DNA from: Streptococcus mitis B6
Lineage (GTDB): Bacteria > Bacillota > Bacilli > Lactobacillales > Streptococcaceae
Length of the DNA: 64,000 nt
Direction: 5' to 3'
Assembly: GCF_000027165.1 (NCBI RefSeq)
Contig: NC_013853.1
Location: forward strand, 1,488,001 to 1,552,000
In this document: in pieces, positions 1 to 9,986 of the stretch
Numbering within the stretch: the stretch's first letter is position 1
Layout of the letters: the number at the start of each line of letters is the position of its first letter
Notes under the pieces: model-generated
The model's input: only the letters and a program-made list of their open reading frames with translations
Told to the model about the DNA's origin: nothing
Databases searched by the model: none
Position numbers and translations under genes: made by a program

Positions 1-1644
1 TTTTATGGTCAAGACTTTCTCTTCTACCTGTCCTGTTTCCAGCAAATGCTGACGGTAAATTCCTGGTAAGATCCCCAGCCGGATAGGTGGCGTGTAAAGT
101 TTCCCATCAATCTTCAGAACCAAATTTCCGATAGTGGTTTCAAGAAGTTCTCCCTTTTCATTATGGTAAATCTTCTCTTGCTCCCCTAGGCTCAAATGCG
201 GTCGGTGAGTCGTTTTGAAGTAGATAAAAGCTTGTTGCAAATTGGCCTCCTGCAGACAAAGTTTGGCCTGACAGAAATGTGGACTAAGAGGTGTTAAGAT
301 TTGTCGACTAAGTTCTATCTCTCCAGATTTGCTAAGGCTAATTCGCAAGCGGTAGTCTTGATTAGCTTCACAAGCTTGACACTCTTCCTCTATCTTTTGT
401 TTCAAGTATTCTGCATCAAAAGGAAAGGCAAAATATCGACTAGCTTTTCTCAATCTTTCAAGATGTTGTTCTTCAAACAGCAGTTGTTTTTGGCTGATTT
501 TCCCTGTAGTAATCAGTTTGAAACGAGCTTGTTTACGATAGAGAACAGCTGCCTTTTGATGAACCTCGCGGTATTCAGATTCCCAAGTGCTATCCCATGT
601 AATGCCTCCGCCAACTCCATAGATTGCTTTCCCTTGATACAGTTGAATAGTTCGGATAGCAACATTAAAAATCCGTCGTCCATTTGGAAGCAAGAGACCA
701 ATCGTTCCACAGTAGACTCCACGCGGTTGTGGTTCCAAGTCCTTTATAATCTCCATAGTCGCAATTTTCGGAGCTCCCGTTATGGAACCGCAAGGAAAGA
801 GAGAACGGAAGATTTCAACAAGGTCCACATCCTCTCGCAACTGACTCTTGATGGTCGAAGTCATCTGCCAAACCGTTGAATACTGTTCTACTTGGCAAAG
901 ATGCTCCACGTGCTCGCTCCCCACTTCAGAAATACGGTTCATATCATTGCGTAAGAGGTCCACGATCATCATATTTTCAGACCGATTTTTAGGATCCTGC
1001 TCCAACCAGCCAGCCTGTTCAAGATCTTCTTGGTCAGTTACCCCACGCTGAGTCGTTCCCTTCATTGGACGAGTCGTTAATTCTCGGCCATTTTGCTCAA
1101 AAAAGAGCTCTGGACTCATGGAAATCACTGCCATCTCATCATGTTCAACATAAGCATTGTAACCCGCCTCCTGCTCTACCACCATACGATTGTAGATAGC
1201 AAAAGGATTGGCACTTAAATCTTGCTTAAGTTGGACGGTGTAGTTGACCTGATAGGTGTCTCCCTGCCTCAAATGATGGTGAATCTGAGCAATAGCCTTT
1301 TCATAGTCTGCTGCAGACGTTACTTCCTGCCAGTTTGAAGGTAAATCAACCTCGTCATAAATCAGAGGAATAGGGGAGGTCTCCACCTTATCGTGAACAG
1401 TAAAGTAAAGCAAATACTCGTCCAGTAAAGGAGCTTTATGAACTGCTAATTTCTCCTCAAAAGCAGGTGCAGCCTCGTAGCTGACATAGCCCACCACATA
1501 ATAGCCCTGCTCTTGGTAGCTTTCTACTTGAGCCAGCAAATCAACCACTTCTGCTATATCTCTCGTTTTCAACTCTTTAATAGGCTGGGTAAAGATGTAT
1601 CTCTCCCCCAAAGCCCTAAAATCAATCACTGTTTTTCTATGCAT
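1..1644 (-). CDS. pabB: Aminodeoxychorismate synthase component I, fused to an aminodeoxychorismate lyase-like domain (3' end beyond window)
   Basis: PabB converts chorismate plus amidotransferase-derived ammonia to 4-amino-4-deoxychorismate for folate synthesis in the cytoplasm. The frame is open from the ATG at 1644 to the window edge (548 codons), so the C-terminus is missing. The chorismate-binding domain fills roughly residues 90-375, with DLLRNDMNR and the family signature PCGSITGAPK near residues 285-295. From about residue 395 the sequence resembles the class IV aminotransferase fold of aminodeoxychorismate lyase (PabC), so this is the bifunctional PabB-PabC arrangement common in streptococci. 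The -10 box lies only six bases before the ATG, which suggests a leaderless transcript. It is separated from zmpB by a terminator. Confidence 0.9.
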   Translation of the reverse strand, partial: MHRKTVIDFRALGERYIFTQPIKELKTRDIAEVVDLLAQVESYQEQGYYVVGYVSYEAAPAFEEKLAVHKAPLLDEYLLYFTVHDKVETSPIPLIYDEVDLPSNWQEVTSAADYEKAIAQIHHHLRQGDTYQVNYTVQLKQDLSANPFAIYNRMVVEQEAGYNAYVEHDEMAVISMSPELFFEQNGRELTTRPMKGTTQRGVTDQEDLEQAGWLEQDPKNRSENMMIVDLLRNDMNRISEVGSEHVEHLCQVEQYSTVWQMTSTIKSQLREDVDLVEIFRSLFPCGSITGAPKIATMEIIKDLEPQPRGVYCGTIGLLLPNGRRIFNVAIRTIQLYQGKAIYGVGGGITWDSTWESEYREVHQKAAVLYRKQARFKLITTGKISQKQLLFEEQHLERLRKASRYFAFPFDAEYLKQKIEEECQACEANQDYRLRISLSKSGEIELSRQILTPLSPHFCQAKLCLQEANLQQAFIYFKTTHRPHLSLGEQEKIYHNEKGELLETTIGNLVLKIDGKLYTPPIRLGILPGIYRQHLLETGQVEEKVLTIK

Positions 1645-1650
1645 ACCTTA

Positions 1651-1656
1651 AGTATA
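1651..1656 (-). promoter_or_regulatory. Extended -10 box of pabB
   Basis: Reading the minus strand, TGCTATACT (TG-n-TATACT, an extended -10) ends six bases before the pabB ATG. I see no strong -35 box. Transcription would begin at or next to the start codon. Confidence 0.5.
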
Positions 1657-1666
1657 GCACAAAATA

Positions 1667-1695
1667 AGAAAACCCTCATCCGCAAAGCAGATGAG
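1667..1695 (-). terminator. Rho-independent terminator of zmpB
   Basis: On the minus strand a nine-base-pair stem (CTCATCTGC/GCGGATGAG, loop TTT) is followed by GGTTTTC. It lies between the zmpB stop codon and the pabB promoter. Confidence 0.7.
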
Positions 1696-1704
1696 AGATT
1701 TCAA

Positions 1705-4700
1705 TTATTTAAAGATTGAAGTTTTAAAGCTGTTTGTTTGTTGAAGAAGTTTTTTGAATAATTTCTCTTTAAGTGATACAGTATTATCAAATTTAACTGA
1801 TCCGTTTTTAAGAGTAGCTTTATCTTTATCAACAGCTGCAGCAAATGCATTCTTCAAGTCATCGTAACTACTATATGTAGTGCCGTCAATTGTAACTGGG
1901 TTAAATCCTGCTTTCGCTTTATCAACAACTTCTTTGAAGTATTCTTTCTTCCAATCTTCTAGAGTATTAAATTTACCATCAGAAACTTTCTTAATGATGA
2001 AGTCATCTCCTAGAGTAGCATGACCTGCTTGTTTAGACTCATTTTTCAGCATGTTAGAAGCATAATTTAGGAAACCTTTTTCATATCCAAAGTAACCCCA
2101 CATACGGAAGGTGTTATGTTTGAATGACATTGCTCCTGGAGCACCTTCACTTGTGTTACCACCATAGATACCAGCGGTAATTGGTACAGTTACATAAGCA
2201 GAACCGAATCCAGTTGGGTCATACTGACCATTACCAGGACCGTGTTTGGTCATGAAGTTTTTCTCTACTAAGTCGTTAACAGATGTTAAATTATATTCTT
2301 TTTCTTCTGCATTTAAATCCCTAACGTTGTCGTATTGGTTCTTCGTATTAGCTCCACGTAGTTTTTTATCCACTTTCTTGAACCAAGCACTATTTAAGGC
2401 TTTATCCTGTTTATCAATAACGGCTTCTCCTTCAAGGTAGTCAAGAAGCATGAGAGTATCGTTGAAACCTTTCATGTAATGATCGATTTCTTCTCGAGAT
2501 GCAAGATCATTTGGATTAGTGTTATACCATTGATTTCCATCATTTGGACGTTCGTAGGCCATGTTCAATCCTAGTGCTTTAAAGTCACCGTTTGGACTTG
2601 TTTCAGCAGGTGATTGTAACATACCTTGTGCGAACGCCTCTAGGTCAGTACCTTCACGGTGTCTTGAACCACCTAAGTAAACCATACGGTCATTTACGTG
2701 AGTTGTTTCGTGAGTGAAGGCTGAGATACCAAAGTCACTAATCATACTAGTAACCATGAAGAATACTGAATCATCTTTATAAGGGTTACCGTAAACACGA
2801 GCGACAGCTCCCATACGCCAGTCTGTTGCGTGATAACGACCTGTTGGTCCATATAGCTCACGAACTGGAGCAATGTCTTTACCGCTGTTAGTGTGACCGT
2901 ATTTGTCAGTACCTTCTGGATAGTTTTGGTTATCTAGTACTGGTGTTGGTACCATGTTGTTGCTCTTAAGCAGTTGATTACGAACTTTATCTAATGATAG
3001 ACGAGACCAGAAGTCTAGGTAATTTTGTTGAGCTTTTGCTACTTTATCGATTTCAGGTTTGAATGCCTCGCGTTCTGCTTCAGTCTTCTTACCGTATTTC
3101 TCGAATGAACTGTACGCTAGTGTATTATATGTAGAGATTAGAATCATGTGCGCATCTTTTAAGTTAAGAAGTGGTAGAATCATCTTACCATGCACGTCGT
3201 TGTTTAATCCTTCGTAGGCTCTATGTTTCTTATCAGCAAACTCAGGTGTTGTTGTTTTAGGTTCAACAATATATACATTATCTTTAGTTGCTTTTATGAA
3301 CCAATCGTTTAAATCTGTGTCACTTGTAAATAGACGCATATTATAGTCTAAGAAACTGTTTAACTCGCCTATACCGATAACTCCACCGATCGTTTCGCGA
3401 TAAGCTTCTAAAGTTCTATCACCTTTAATGTTATTTTCCTTAGAACCAACCTTAATCAAGAAGTCTAAGACGCTAACATTTTTACCGTAGAAGTCCGGTT
3501 TGAATAGCATTAATTTTTTAATATTAAAGTCATCGAATTTAACACCGTAGTATCGGTTGAGGTAAGACAAACCAAGAAGAACTGCTGCTTTGTTGTCATC
3601 GATTTTCTTAATCAAGGCACGTTTTGCAGCTTCATCAGTGTTCAGTTGGTGATCTTCATTTTCTACTAACTTCGTAACGAATTTATTAAGATTATCTTTA
3701 ACATACTTGAAGCTTTCTTCTAAGTACAAATCCTTAACTGCATTGACTTTATTGCCACCAGTTCTACCCAAGTGTTGGTAAATCGGATCAGATTGTAATT
3801 CTACTGGACTTAACTTGCTTTCGATAGCGCTGATTAAGTCAGCACGATCTTTAACAACCATGTTTGGTGTATAAACGACTTCACCAAGTTCAGCAACACT
3901 GTATTCTTTAACTTGTTTCACTTTAGATTCTTTCGGTGAAATTGTAAAGATATCTTTGGTCTTATCTGCGTAGTGAACCAAAATATGGTCAGCATCTGTA
4001 AGGTCTGTGACAAAGTCATTGCCTTTCATCGCAGTAACAGACAAGACTTCTTTAGTTAACAAGTTTGAACCTTCTGCAAGCTTGTTCCCTTGGTTAACAA
4101 TCCATTCTTTATTGTAGAACGGTTGAAGTTTTTCAACATTACGGTAAGCAAGCTCACGAGATGCATCGTAATCCTGAGTATCTTTGTAAGTATCGGCTTT
4201 TGGTTTGACATTGTTAAGTGAATCTTCAACAAGAGGGTTGATAACATAATCGTTAGCAGTTAATCCTAATGTTGCAATTTTCTTGTCAGCTTCTTCTTGT
4301 GAGACTTCTTTAATTCGGTTAGAAACAGAGAATCTAAATGAACGATTACCTGTACTCACATTTTTTACAATGAAGTTACGTTCTAATGCGTCATTTGAGA
4401 AGTATCCACCATCTTCGTCAATATCTTTAGATCCATAGAATACTTCACCATTTTCAACCTTCATCATAGACACAGAGTCAGCAACTTTACCCCATGCCCA
4501 GTTCTTGCTAAGAAAACCACCAACTTCAACAGGGGTGTTCACCTTAATAGTACCTTTAGTGACAGCATTTCGAACAGAACCGTATTTACCAATTCCGTTA
4601 GGATCAGAACCATTATCCGATCTAGCAACAAATCCACCGATACGAGCTTTATTAGCAACTATATCAGCTTCTACATAACCTTTGTCAACATTACCTTTCC

Positions 4701-7614
4701 AGATTTCGCCAACCATGCCACCGAAATCCCAACCTCTATCACCTACACCTGTAAGTTTACCGATATAAGCAACATTAGTAAGTTGTCCGCCATTATCTAA
4801 TTTATTAACAAGTCCGGCAATTCCATCTCTACCAATGATGCTACCCGTTACTTTAATATTTTCAACCGTAGCATTTTTAACAGTTCTAGCAAGTGCAGAA
4901 ATATTATCAACCCAAGGCATGTTAATATCAACATTAGCCAAGTTAACATCTTTAACTGAGCCACCTTCAATACCACCGAATAATTGACGTGTCATATTAT
5001 GGATTGAATAACGTTGTCCGTCAACACTTGACAACTTACCTTTAAATGTACCAGTAACGTACTCTTTATTTGGAGTTGGTACATTGGCTGCATTTAAATC
5101 TGCACCCAGTTTAAACTCACCTGTAGGATTAGCTTTCATATCTTTGACAAGCTCGTTGAAGTTGTAGTAAACATTACCTTCTTTTGCTTTTTGTTTTTCA
5201 AAGTAATGAACATACTCTTCGCTAAGTGTGTTGTCAGCATTCCGTTGAATCAAATCAGGTGCTTTGGCTGTAACCTTATACAAGGTCTTGCCATCAACTG
5301 TGACTTCTTCAATCTTATCAACAGCCAGTCTGGTTGTTTTGTTATCATGAGTGGTCACTCGTAAATAAAGCGGAGCAACATCAGCTGGTTTTTCTGTTAG
5401 TAAACTAGTGTCTGTTTCGTTACCATCAGCGTCCACACTCATCAAGCTTGTTTCTTTGATATTTTTGATTTCAACTTTTTTGAGGTCAATTCTTAGAGGT
5501 TCTTCTTTCAGAACTTCTTCCTCATCACCCTCACCACGGTCATAAACCATCTTCGTTTCAAGTTTATAATCTTTGTAGTACTGTAAATCTGTTAGGGTAG
5601 TTGTCAAATCATCTGGTGAAACATTCAAAGTTTTGACAATCTCATCACCTTTTTTCAGAGTTAGGGTGATAGATTTAATAGCTGCCTTACTTGGATTTTC
5701 TAGACTATACTTAACATCTGAAGTCCGTTTCAAATCCTTAGGCTCAACTGCTGTGATGGTCAATACTGGTTTTTCAAAGTTCTTGGTACCACGTTTCAAA
5801 ATTTTGTCTTGAGGTGCCTCAAGGATTTCCTCTGTAACTTTTGGAGCGTCCTCTGTTTTAACTCCCTTAATGGTATTAAAAGTCTTGGTGATTTTTTTCT
5901 GGCCTTCTTTTCCTTCTTGAGCTACAACTTCTAAGCCTTTTTTCAGTTGGTCATCTTCTTTAACAACTTCCTTAAATGGAATCTTTTCAAGACTTTCTTC
6001 TACAAGAGTTCCTTCAATTGGTTTTGTCCCACGACTTACCTGTTGGTTTACAGGCTCCTTGGTAACTTCTGTGCTAGTTGAAAGAACTTGGTCAGTTTTA
6101 ACACCTTCTACTGTTTTATAAGTTGTTTTAGTAACTTGACTACCTTTTTCACCATTTCTTACGACAGTTTCTTCGTCCGTATACTTGGTTGGATCCTCAG
6201 TCGTTTCAGTTTTGTAGTCTAGGTCTGTAGTCGATGTTTCAACAAGGGTTCCCTCAGTTACTTTGTACTCAGGTAACTGTTCTTGTACAAGGGCTTGACC
6301 TGCTTTACCTTCCTCTTGTGTACCTTTTACTTCGATTGGAGCTTCTGGCAATTCTGGCTGTGTTAGAGCTTGGCCTGCTTTACCTTCTTCTTGAGTGCCT
6401 TTTACTTCAACTGGAGCATCTGGTAAAGTTGGTTGTGTTATGGCTTGGCCTGCTTTACCTTCTTCTTGAGTGCCCTTCGTTTCAACTGGGGCCTCTGGTA
6501 AGGTTGGTTGTGTTATGGCTTGGCCAGTTTTACCTTCCTCTTGAGTTCCTTTTGCTACTTGATGCGTTGGTTCAGCTTGTGGGGTTGGAGTTGGGGCAGG
6601 TTGCACCTCTTTCTTCGTTCCGACTGCAATGACTTGTGACACAGGATTTTGAACCACTTGGTCTTCGACGACTTCTCTAACTTCTTGACCGTTGACCATC
6701 GATACTTTGGTTACAAGGCGACGCTGACCCTTTACTCCAGCTGTTACGATACGAGTCTGTCCTTCTGCTAGATTCGCATCTGGGCTCGTGACTGTTTCAA
6801 AGGGAATCTCCACCAAGCTCTCTTCCTGTCTTGTCTGAGGCTTCTCAGAAACTGGGTTTTCTTCAACCGCAGGAGCAACCGGAGTCTCTACTACAGGATT
6901 CTCAACGATAGTTTCTGGAGCAACAGCAGGTCTTTCTTGAACGACTGCAGTTTTCTCAATTTCATTTGCACTTTGCTTCTCTACTGGCAACTGAGGCTGT
7001 TCTGCTGAATCTGGTCTTGATGGATGGAGTTCTGCTTCCTTGAAGTATCCGATGTACTCATAACCATCAATATGGATAATCCCTTCAGCCAAGCCTTCAT
7101 GTGTAGAGACTGAAATAGTTTGGTTATAAGAAAGCAATTCTTTATTTTCAAATGCAAATGTCCCATAAGGTACAAAAGTGCTGGCTCCTAAAGAACCAAT
7201 TAAGAGAACACCTAGGACTTCTCTACGACCTTTTTTGGACACCAAAAAGACTGCTAGAGAAGCCGTTGCCAAGCCAAGGCCTGCTAGGGCTAGCTCCTTA
7301 CTTCCCGTGTATGGAAGTTGTTGACTGTTAGTTGCCTTCTTACGATAAACTACATAGAGAATATCATCATCTTGAAATTCTGTTGGAACCTCATGATGAA
7401 TCAGAGCTTTTTCAGACTCGGTCAATTCCTGCTCCGCCAAATAACGGTAATGAACACTATGAGCACCACCAACTTCATTGGCATGCACTTTATCTACTGA
7501 AAGGGTACTGGCACCAAAAAGGAAGGCCCCAATGGCTACAGGACCTACCCCAACAGTTAGCTTACGAATGGAATATTTGGTGATTTTTTCTAGTTGTTGT
7601 TTTGTTTTTTTCAT
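1705..7614 (-). CDS. zmpB: Surface zinc metalloprotease ZmpB (M26, IgA1-protease-like family)
   Basis: This 1969-residue secreted protease has a YSIRK signal (YSIRKLTVGVGPVAIGAFLF, residues 14-33). As is usual for this family, its LPxTG motif lies near the N-terminus (LPYTG, residues 100-104), followed by hydrophobic segments. Next come a Pro/Glu/Val-rich stretch, a G5 domain (about 265-340), four tandem copies of a ~24-residue GTQEEGK repeat, two more G5 domains (about 450-610), and a beta-helix-like M26 N-terminal region (about 830-1080). The catalytic motif is HETTH at 1635-1639, with a probable third zinc ligand at Glu1659. ZmpB is a pneumococcal virulence factor linked to inflammation. 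The ATG is two bases after the DUF436 stop, so the two genes are probably co-transcribed. The adjacent two-component system is the likely regulator. ZmpB rather than IgA1 protease or ZmpC is inferred from the neighbours (pabB, DUF436, TCS). Confidence 0.9.
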   Translation of the reverse strand: MKKTKQQLEKITKYSIRKLTVGVGPVAIGAFLFGASTLSVDKVHANEVGGAHSVHYRYLAEQELTESEKALIHHEVPTEFQDDDILYVVYRKKATNSQQLPYTGSKELALAGLGLATASLAVFLVSKKGRREVLGVLLIGSLGASTFVPYGTFAFENKELLSYNQTISVSTHEGLAEGIIHIDGYEYIGYFKEAELHPSRPDSAEQPQLPVEKQSANEIEKTAVVQERPAVAPETIVENPVVETPVAPAVEENPVSEKPQTRQEESLVEIPFETVTSPDANLAEGQTRIVTAGVKGQRRLVTKVSMVNGQEVREVVEDQVVQNPVSQVIAVGTKKEVQPAPTPTPQAEPTHQVAKGTQEEGKTGQAITQPTLPEAPVETKGTQEEGKAGQAITQPTLPDAPVEVKGTQEEGKAGQALTQPELPEAPIEVKGTQEEGKAGQALVQEQLPEYKVTEGTLVETSTTDLDYKTETTEDPTKYTDEETVVRNGEKGSQVTKTTYKTVEGVKTDQVLSTSTEVTKEPVNQQVSRGTKPIEGTLVEESLEKIPFKEVVKEDDQLKKGLEVVAQEGKEGQKKITKTFNTIKGVKTEDAPKVTEEILEAPQDKILKRGTKNFEKPVLTITAVEPKDLKRTSDVKYSLENPSKAAIKSITLTLKKGDEIVKTLNVSPDDLTTTLTDLQYYKDYKLETKMVYDRGEGDEEEVLKEEPLRIDLKKVEIKNIKETSLMSVDADGNETDTSLLTEKPADVAPLYLRVTTHDNKTTRLAVDKIEEVTVDGKTLYKVTAKAPDLIQRNADNTLSEEYVHYFEKQKAKEGNVYYNFNELVKDMKANPTGEFKLGADLNAANVPTPNKEYVTGTFKGKLSSVDGQRYSIHNMTRQLFGGIEGGSVKDVNLANVDINMPWVDNISALARTVKNATVENIKVTGSIIGRDGIAGLVNKLDNGGQLTNVAYIGKLTGVGDRGWDFGGMVGEIWKGNVDKGYVEADIVANKARIGGFVARSDNGSDPNGIGKYGSVRNAVTKGTIKVNTPVEVGGFLSKNWAWGKVADSVSMMKVENGEVFYGSKDIDEDGGYFSNDALERNFIVKNVSTGNRSFRFSVSNRIKEVSQEEADKKIATLGLTANDYVINPLVEDSLNNVKPKADTYKDTQDYDASRELAYRNVEKLQPFYNKEWIVNQGNKLAEGSNLLTKEVLSVTAMKGNDFVTDLTDADHILVHYADKTKDIFTISPKESKVKQVKEYSVAELGEVVYTPNMVVKDRADLISAIESKLSPVELQSDPIYQHLGRTGGNKVNAVKDLYLEESFKYVKDNLNKFVTKLVENEDHQLNTDEAAKRALIKKIDDNKAAVLLGLSYLNRYYGVKFDDFNIKKLMLFKPDFYGKNVSVLDFLIKVGSKENNIKGDRTLEAYRETIGGVIGIGELNSFLDYNMRLFTSDTDLNDWFIKATKDNVYIVEPKTTTPEFADKKHRAYEGLNNDVHGKMILPLLNLKDAHMILISTYNTLAYSSFEKYGKKTEAEREAFKPEIDKVAKAQQNYLDFWSRLSLDKVRNQLLKSNNMVPTPVLDNQNYPEGTDKYGHTNSGKDIAPVRELYGPTGRYHATDWRMGAVARVYGNPYKDDSVFFMVTSMISDFGISAFTHETTHVNDRMVYLGGSRHREGTDLEAFAQGMLQSPAETSPNGDFKALGLNMAYERPNDGNQWYNTNPNDLASREEIDHYMKGFNDTLMLLDYLEGEAVIDKQDKALNSAWFKKVDKKLRGANTKNQYDNVRDLNAEEKEYNLTSVNDLVEKNFMTKHGPGNGQYDPTGFGSAYVTVPITAGIYGGNTSEGAPGAMSFKHNTFRMWGYFGYEKGFLNYASNMLKNESKQAGHATLGDDFIIKKVSDGKFNTLEDWKKEYFKEVVDKAKAGFNPVTIDGTTYSSYDDLKNAFAAAVDKDKATLKNGSVKFDNTVSLKEKLFKKLLQQTNSFKTSIFK

Positions 7615-7616
7615 TC

Positions 7617-8180
7617 TTACGACTTTCTGATAGAATCTTGTGGATAATGCGCACGCGCACCTCCAATTAATTTTGGACGGCTAGCGAGAGCCGTTACATG
7701 GGCATGCCCAATTTCTCTCAAAAGAGGGCGAATCGGAACCTGAACATGCTTGACATGCATGCCAATTGCAGTATCTCCGATATCCAATCCAGCATGAGCC
7801 TTGATAAATTCAACCTCAACTGGATCTTGCATAAACTTGAAGGCTGCCAACTGACCTGAACCTCCTGCATGGAGAGTAGGAAGGACACTGACCATTTCCA
7901 GACCAAACTGCTCTGCCACCTGACGTTCCACGACAAGGGCCCGATTGACATGTTCACAACCTTGAACAGCTAGATGAATTCCTTTTTCCTCTAGGATATC
8001 TAGGATGGTCTTCACAATGATTTCCCCAATTTCTTGGCTGGATTCCTTACCAATCTGACCACCTATCACCTCACTAGAAGAAAGGCCCAAAACAAAGATA
8101 GATCCTTGCTTCAAATTAGCCTTTTCTAATACATCTTTTACAATCTGGCTTGTTTCTCTTTGAATGTCTTTTTCCTTCAT
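7617..8180 (-). CDS. DUF436 (TIGR01440/YwlG) family protein
   Basis: This 187-residue cytoplasmic protein belongs to the conserved YwlG/DUF436 family. Its function is not established, so I do not assign one. The family hallmarks visible are [14 protein letters not shown] near the N-terminus, [14 protein letters not shown] in the middle and [11 protein letters not shown] at the C-terminus. A longer reading frame begins at 8201, but I chose the ATG at 8180. It has AGAGGT seven bases upstream, and the promoter (-10 at 8207-8212) would place the transcription start near 8200, excluding the upstream ATG. It is immediately followed by zmpB and forms its operon leader gene. Confidence 0.85.
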   Translation of the reverse strand: MKEKDIQRETSQIVKDVLEKANLKQGSIFVLGLSSSEVIGGQIGKESSQEIGEIIVKTILDILEEKGIHLAVQGCEHVNRALVVERQVAEQFGLEMVSVLPTLHAGGSGQLAAFKFMQDPVEVEFIKAHAGLDIGDTAIGMHVKHVQVPIRPLLREIGHAHVTALASRPKLIGGARAHYPQDSIRKS

Positions 8181-8206
8181 ACTTGATACCTCTTTTGTCA
8201 TTATCT

Positions 8207-8235
8207 ATCATATCGTTTTTTCTTGTTTTTAGCAA
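8207..8235 (-). promoter_or_regulatory. Promoter of the DUF436-zmpB operon
   Basis: On the minus strand, TTGCTA (8230-8235) and TATGAT (8207-8212) are separated by 17 bases, a good sigma-A arrangement. It lies after the terminator of the histidine kinase gene, so zmpB can be expressed independently of the two-component operon. Confidence 0.6.
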
Positions 8236-8272
8236 GATAGACAACCTAGAAAGCTTGCCCAATTACGCATAA

Positions 8273-8296
8273 AACTCCCAGAATTGACTGGGAGTT
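8273..8296 (-). terminator. Terminator after the histidine kinase gene
   Basis: The perfect nine-base stem AACTCCCAG/CTGGGAGTT with a six-base loop is followed by TTATG on the minus strand. It overlaps the last bases of the kinase gene. Confidence 0.65.
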
Positions 8297-9986
8297 AACT
8301 AGTTTCTATTCTATTTATGTATATTTCAACCGTCGTACCTTTTGAGGGAATAGAATCAATCTTCATTTGGTAATGTTCTCCAAAATGAAGTTTGAGCCGT
8401 TGATCAACATTTTGAAGACCAACTCCCCCACGTTTGAGCTGACTTTGACTACTATCACCAACATCTTGGAAACCAACGCCATCATCCTCAATACGGATGA
8501 CCAATTCTGAATCCTGTTTCTGGACAGAGACTCTAATATGACCCTGACCTTCCTTTTCCTTAATACCATGGTAAAGAGCATTTTCTACCAAGGGTTGTAG
8601 CACCAACTTGGGTAAGACTAGATTATCAAAAGTAGAATCTTCATCAATCTCGTATTCCAGCTTATCCCCATAACGTTGTTTTTGGATAAAGAGGTACTGG
8701 CGGACATGATTGATTTCGTCAGACAGGCAAATCAAATCCTTGCCTTGATTGAGCGCTAAGCGGAAATAAGTTGCCAAGGACTTAGTCACCTGAACCACTC
8801 GCTGACTATCCTGAAATTCAGCCATCCAGATGATAGTGTCCAAGGTGTTATAGAGGAAATGCGGATTAATCTGGCTGGAAAGTGCTTGAAGTTCATACTG
8901 ACGGGTTGTTTCTTCCTGCTTGCGAATAGCTGTCATCAACTGATCAATCTGATCCAACATGGCATTGAACTGACGAGTCACCTCTCTCAATTCATAAGCA
9001 CCAGTTTCCTTGGCACGAAGATTCTGATTACCAGAAGCAATCTCCAGCATGGCTTCTCTCAAATCCTTCAAAGGAGCAATCCAGCGCTTGAGACTGAACC
9101 ATACCAAACAGAGACAGGCAAGAAGAGAGGTGACACTAGCCCAAAGCAAGGTCCACATGAGTTGATTCCGAACCTGGTCTAACTTCTCCAGCGAAGATAC
9201 ACCAAGCACCGTCCAATCAGTTCCAGCAATCTTTTCTTGACTGACATAGGATTTGTGATCTGGAGTATAACCTTTCCCTGTCTCGATGTAGGGTTTCATA
9301 GCCTCCATTTCGCTAGACGAACTATAAACTGTGTGTTGAGGATGGTAAACAAATTCATGGTTTTCATTGATGATAAAGGCAAAACCTTGCTGACCTAACT
9401 GAAGTTGATTGAGATAGGCTTCCAGAGTTTCGTAGGAAATATCCAAACGAAGCACACCAAGATTAGCCCCCTTGGCATCGACAAGTTCTTGAGTAACAGA
9501 AATAACCCATTGACTATCTGATTTACGAGCTGGTGTCAAAACTGGCTTAGCCCCCTGATAAATGGCCTTTTGGTACCAATCCTCAGCCATCATATCAGAG
9601 GAAGTTTTCATCTGCACACTATCATCTGTAGAAATAACTTGGCCTGATTTGGTTACCAAAACCACTGCTTTCAAGTCCTTATCTGCCTTTAAGATGGTCA
9701 AAAACAAATCTCGGATTCCCTTGACCTTATCTTGACTGGGATTCTCAGCATAGGCCATAACATCCGTCTGTCGCGTCAAACTGGTCGAGGTTGTTTCTAA
9801 TTTTTTGATATAAGACTGAATAAAGTGGCTAGTCTGGCTGATGGTCGTTTGGCTATTGCCCTCAATGCTAGCCTCAATGGCTGATGAACTAGATTGATAG
9901 TAGAAAGTCCCAACCAGAGCTAGGAGAATGAGAAAGACCAGAAAGATGGAAATAACCATTCTGACTAGGAGAGAAGAACGCTTCAT
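8295..9986 (-). CDS. zmpS: Sensor histidine kinase of the LytS/YesM type (TCS09/ZmpS-like)
   Basis: This 563-residue membrane kinase has a first membrane segment at about residues 6-30, an extracellular Cache-like sensor domain to about 275, a second segment (WASVTSLLACLCLVWFSL), and then a HAMP linker. The His_kinase domain carries SSQINPHFLYN with the phospho-accepting His376. The ATPase domain has an N-box (LVENALYHGIKE) and G-boxes (EDDGVGF, GGVGLQNVDQRL). Its start overlaps the response regulator stop by four bases (ATGA), so the two are translationally coupled. In pneumococci this pair is TCS09, next to zmpB. Control of zmpB is suggested by position, not shown by the sequence. Confidence 0.88.
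   Translation of the reverse strand: MKRSSLLVRMVISIFLVFLILLALVGTFYYQSSSSAIEASIEGNSQTTISQTSHFIQSYIKKLETTSTSLTRQTDVMAYAENPSQDKVKGIRDLFLTILKADKDLKAVVLVTKSGQVISTDDSVQMKTSSDMMAEDWYQKAIYQGAKPVLTPARKSDSQWVISVTQELVDAKGANLGVLRLDISYETLEAYLNQLQLGQQGFAFIINENHEFVYHPQHTVYSSSSEMEAMKPYIETGKGYTPDHKSYVSQEKIAGTDWTVLGVSSLEKLDQVRNQLMWTLLWASVTSLLACLCLVWFSLKRWIAPLKDLREAMLEIASGNQNLRAKETGAYELREVTRQFNAMLDQIDQLMTAIRKQEETTRQYELQALSSQINPHFLYNTLDTIIWMAEFQDSQRVVQVTKSLATYFRLALNQGKDLICLSDEINHVRQYLFIQKQRYGDKLEYEIDEDSTFDNLVLPKLVLQPLVENALYHGIKEKEGQGHIRVSVQKQDSELVIRIEDDGVGFQDVGDSSQSQLKRGGVGLQNVDQRLKLHFGEHYQMKIDSIPSKGTTVEIYINRIETS

Noticed and set aside
513-722. Minus-strand open frame inside pabB.
   Set aside because: It is an out-of-frame shadow of the pabB coding sequence with no SD.
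7332-7583. Plus-strand open frame opposite the zmpB signal peptide region.
   Set aside because: It has no SD and lies fully antisense to a well-supported signal peptide and LPxTG region.
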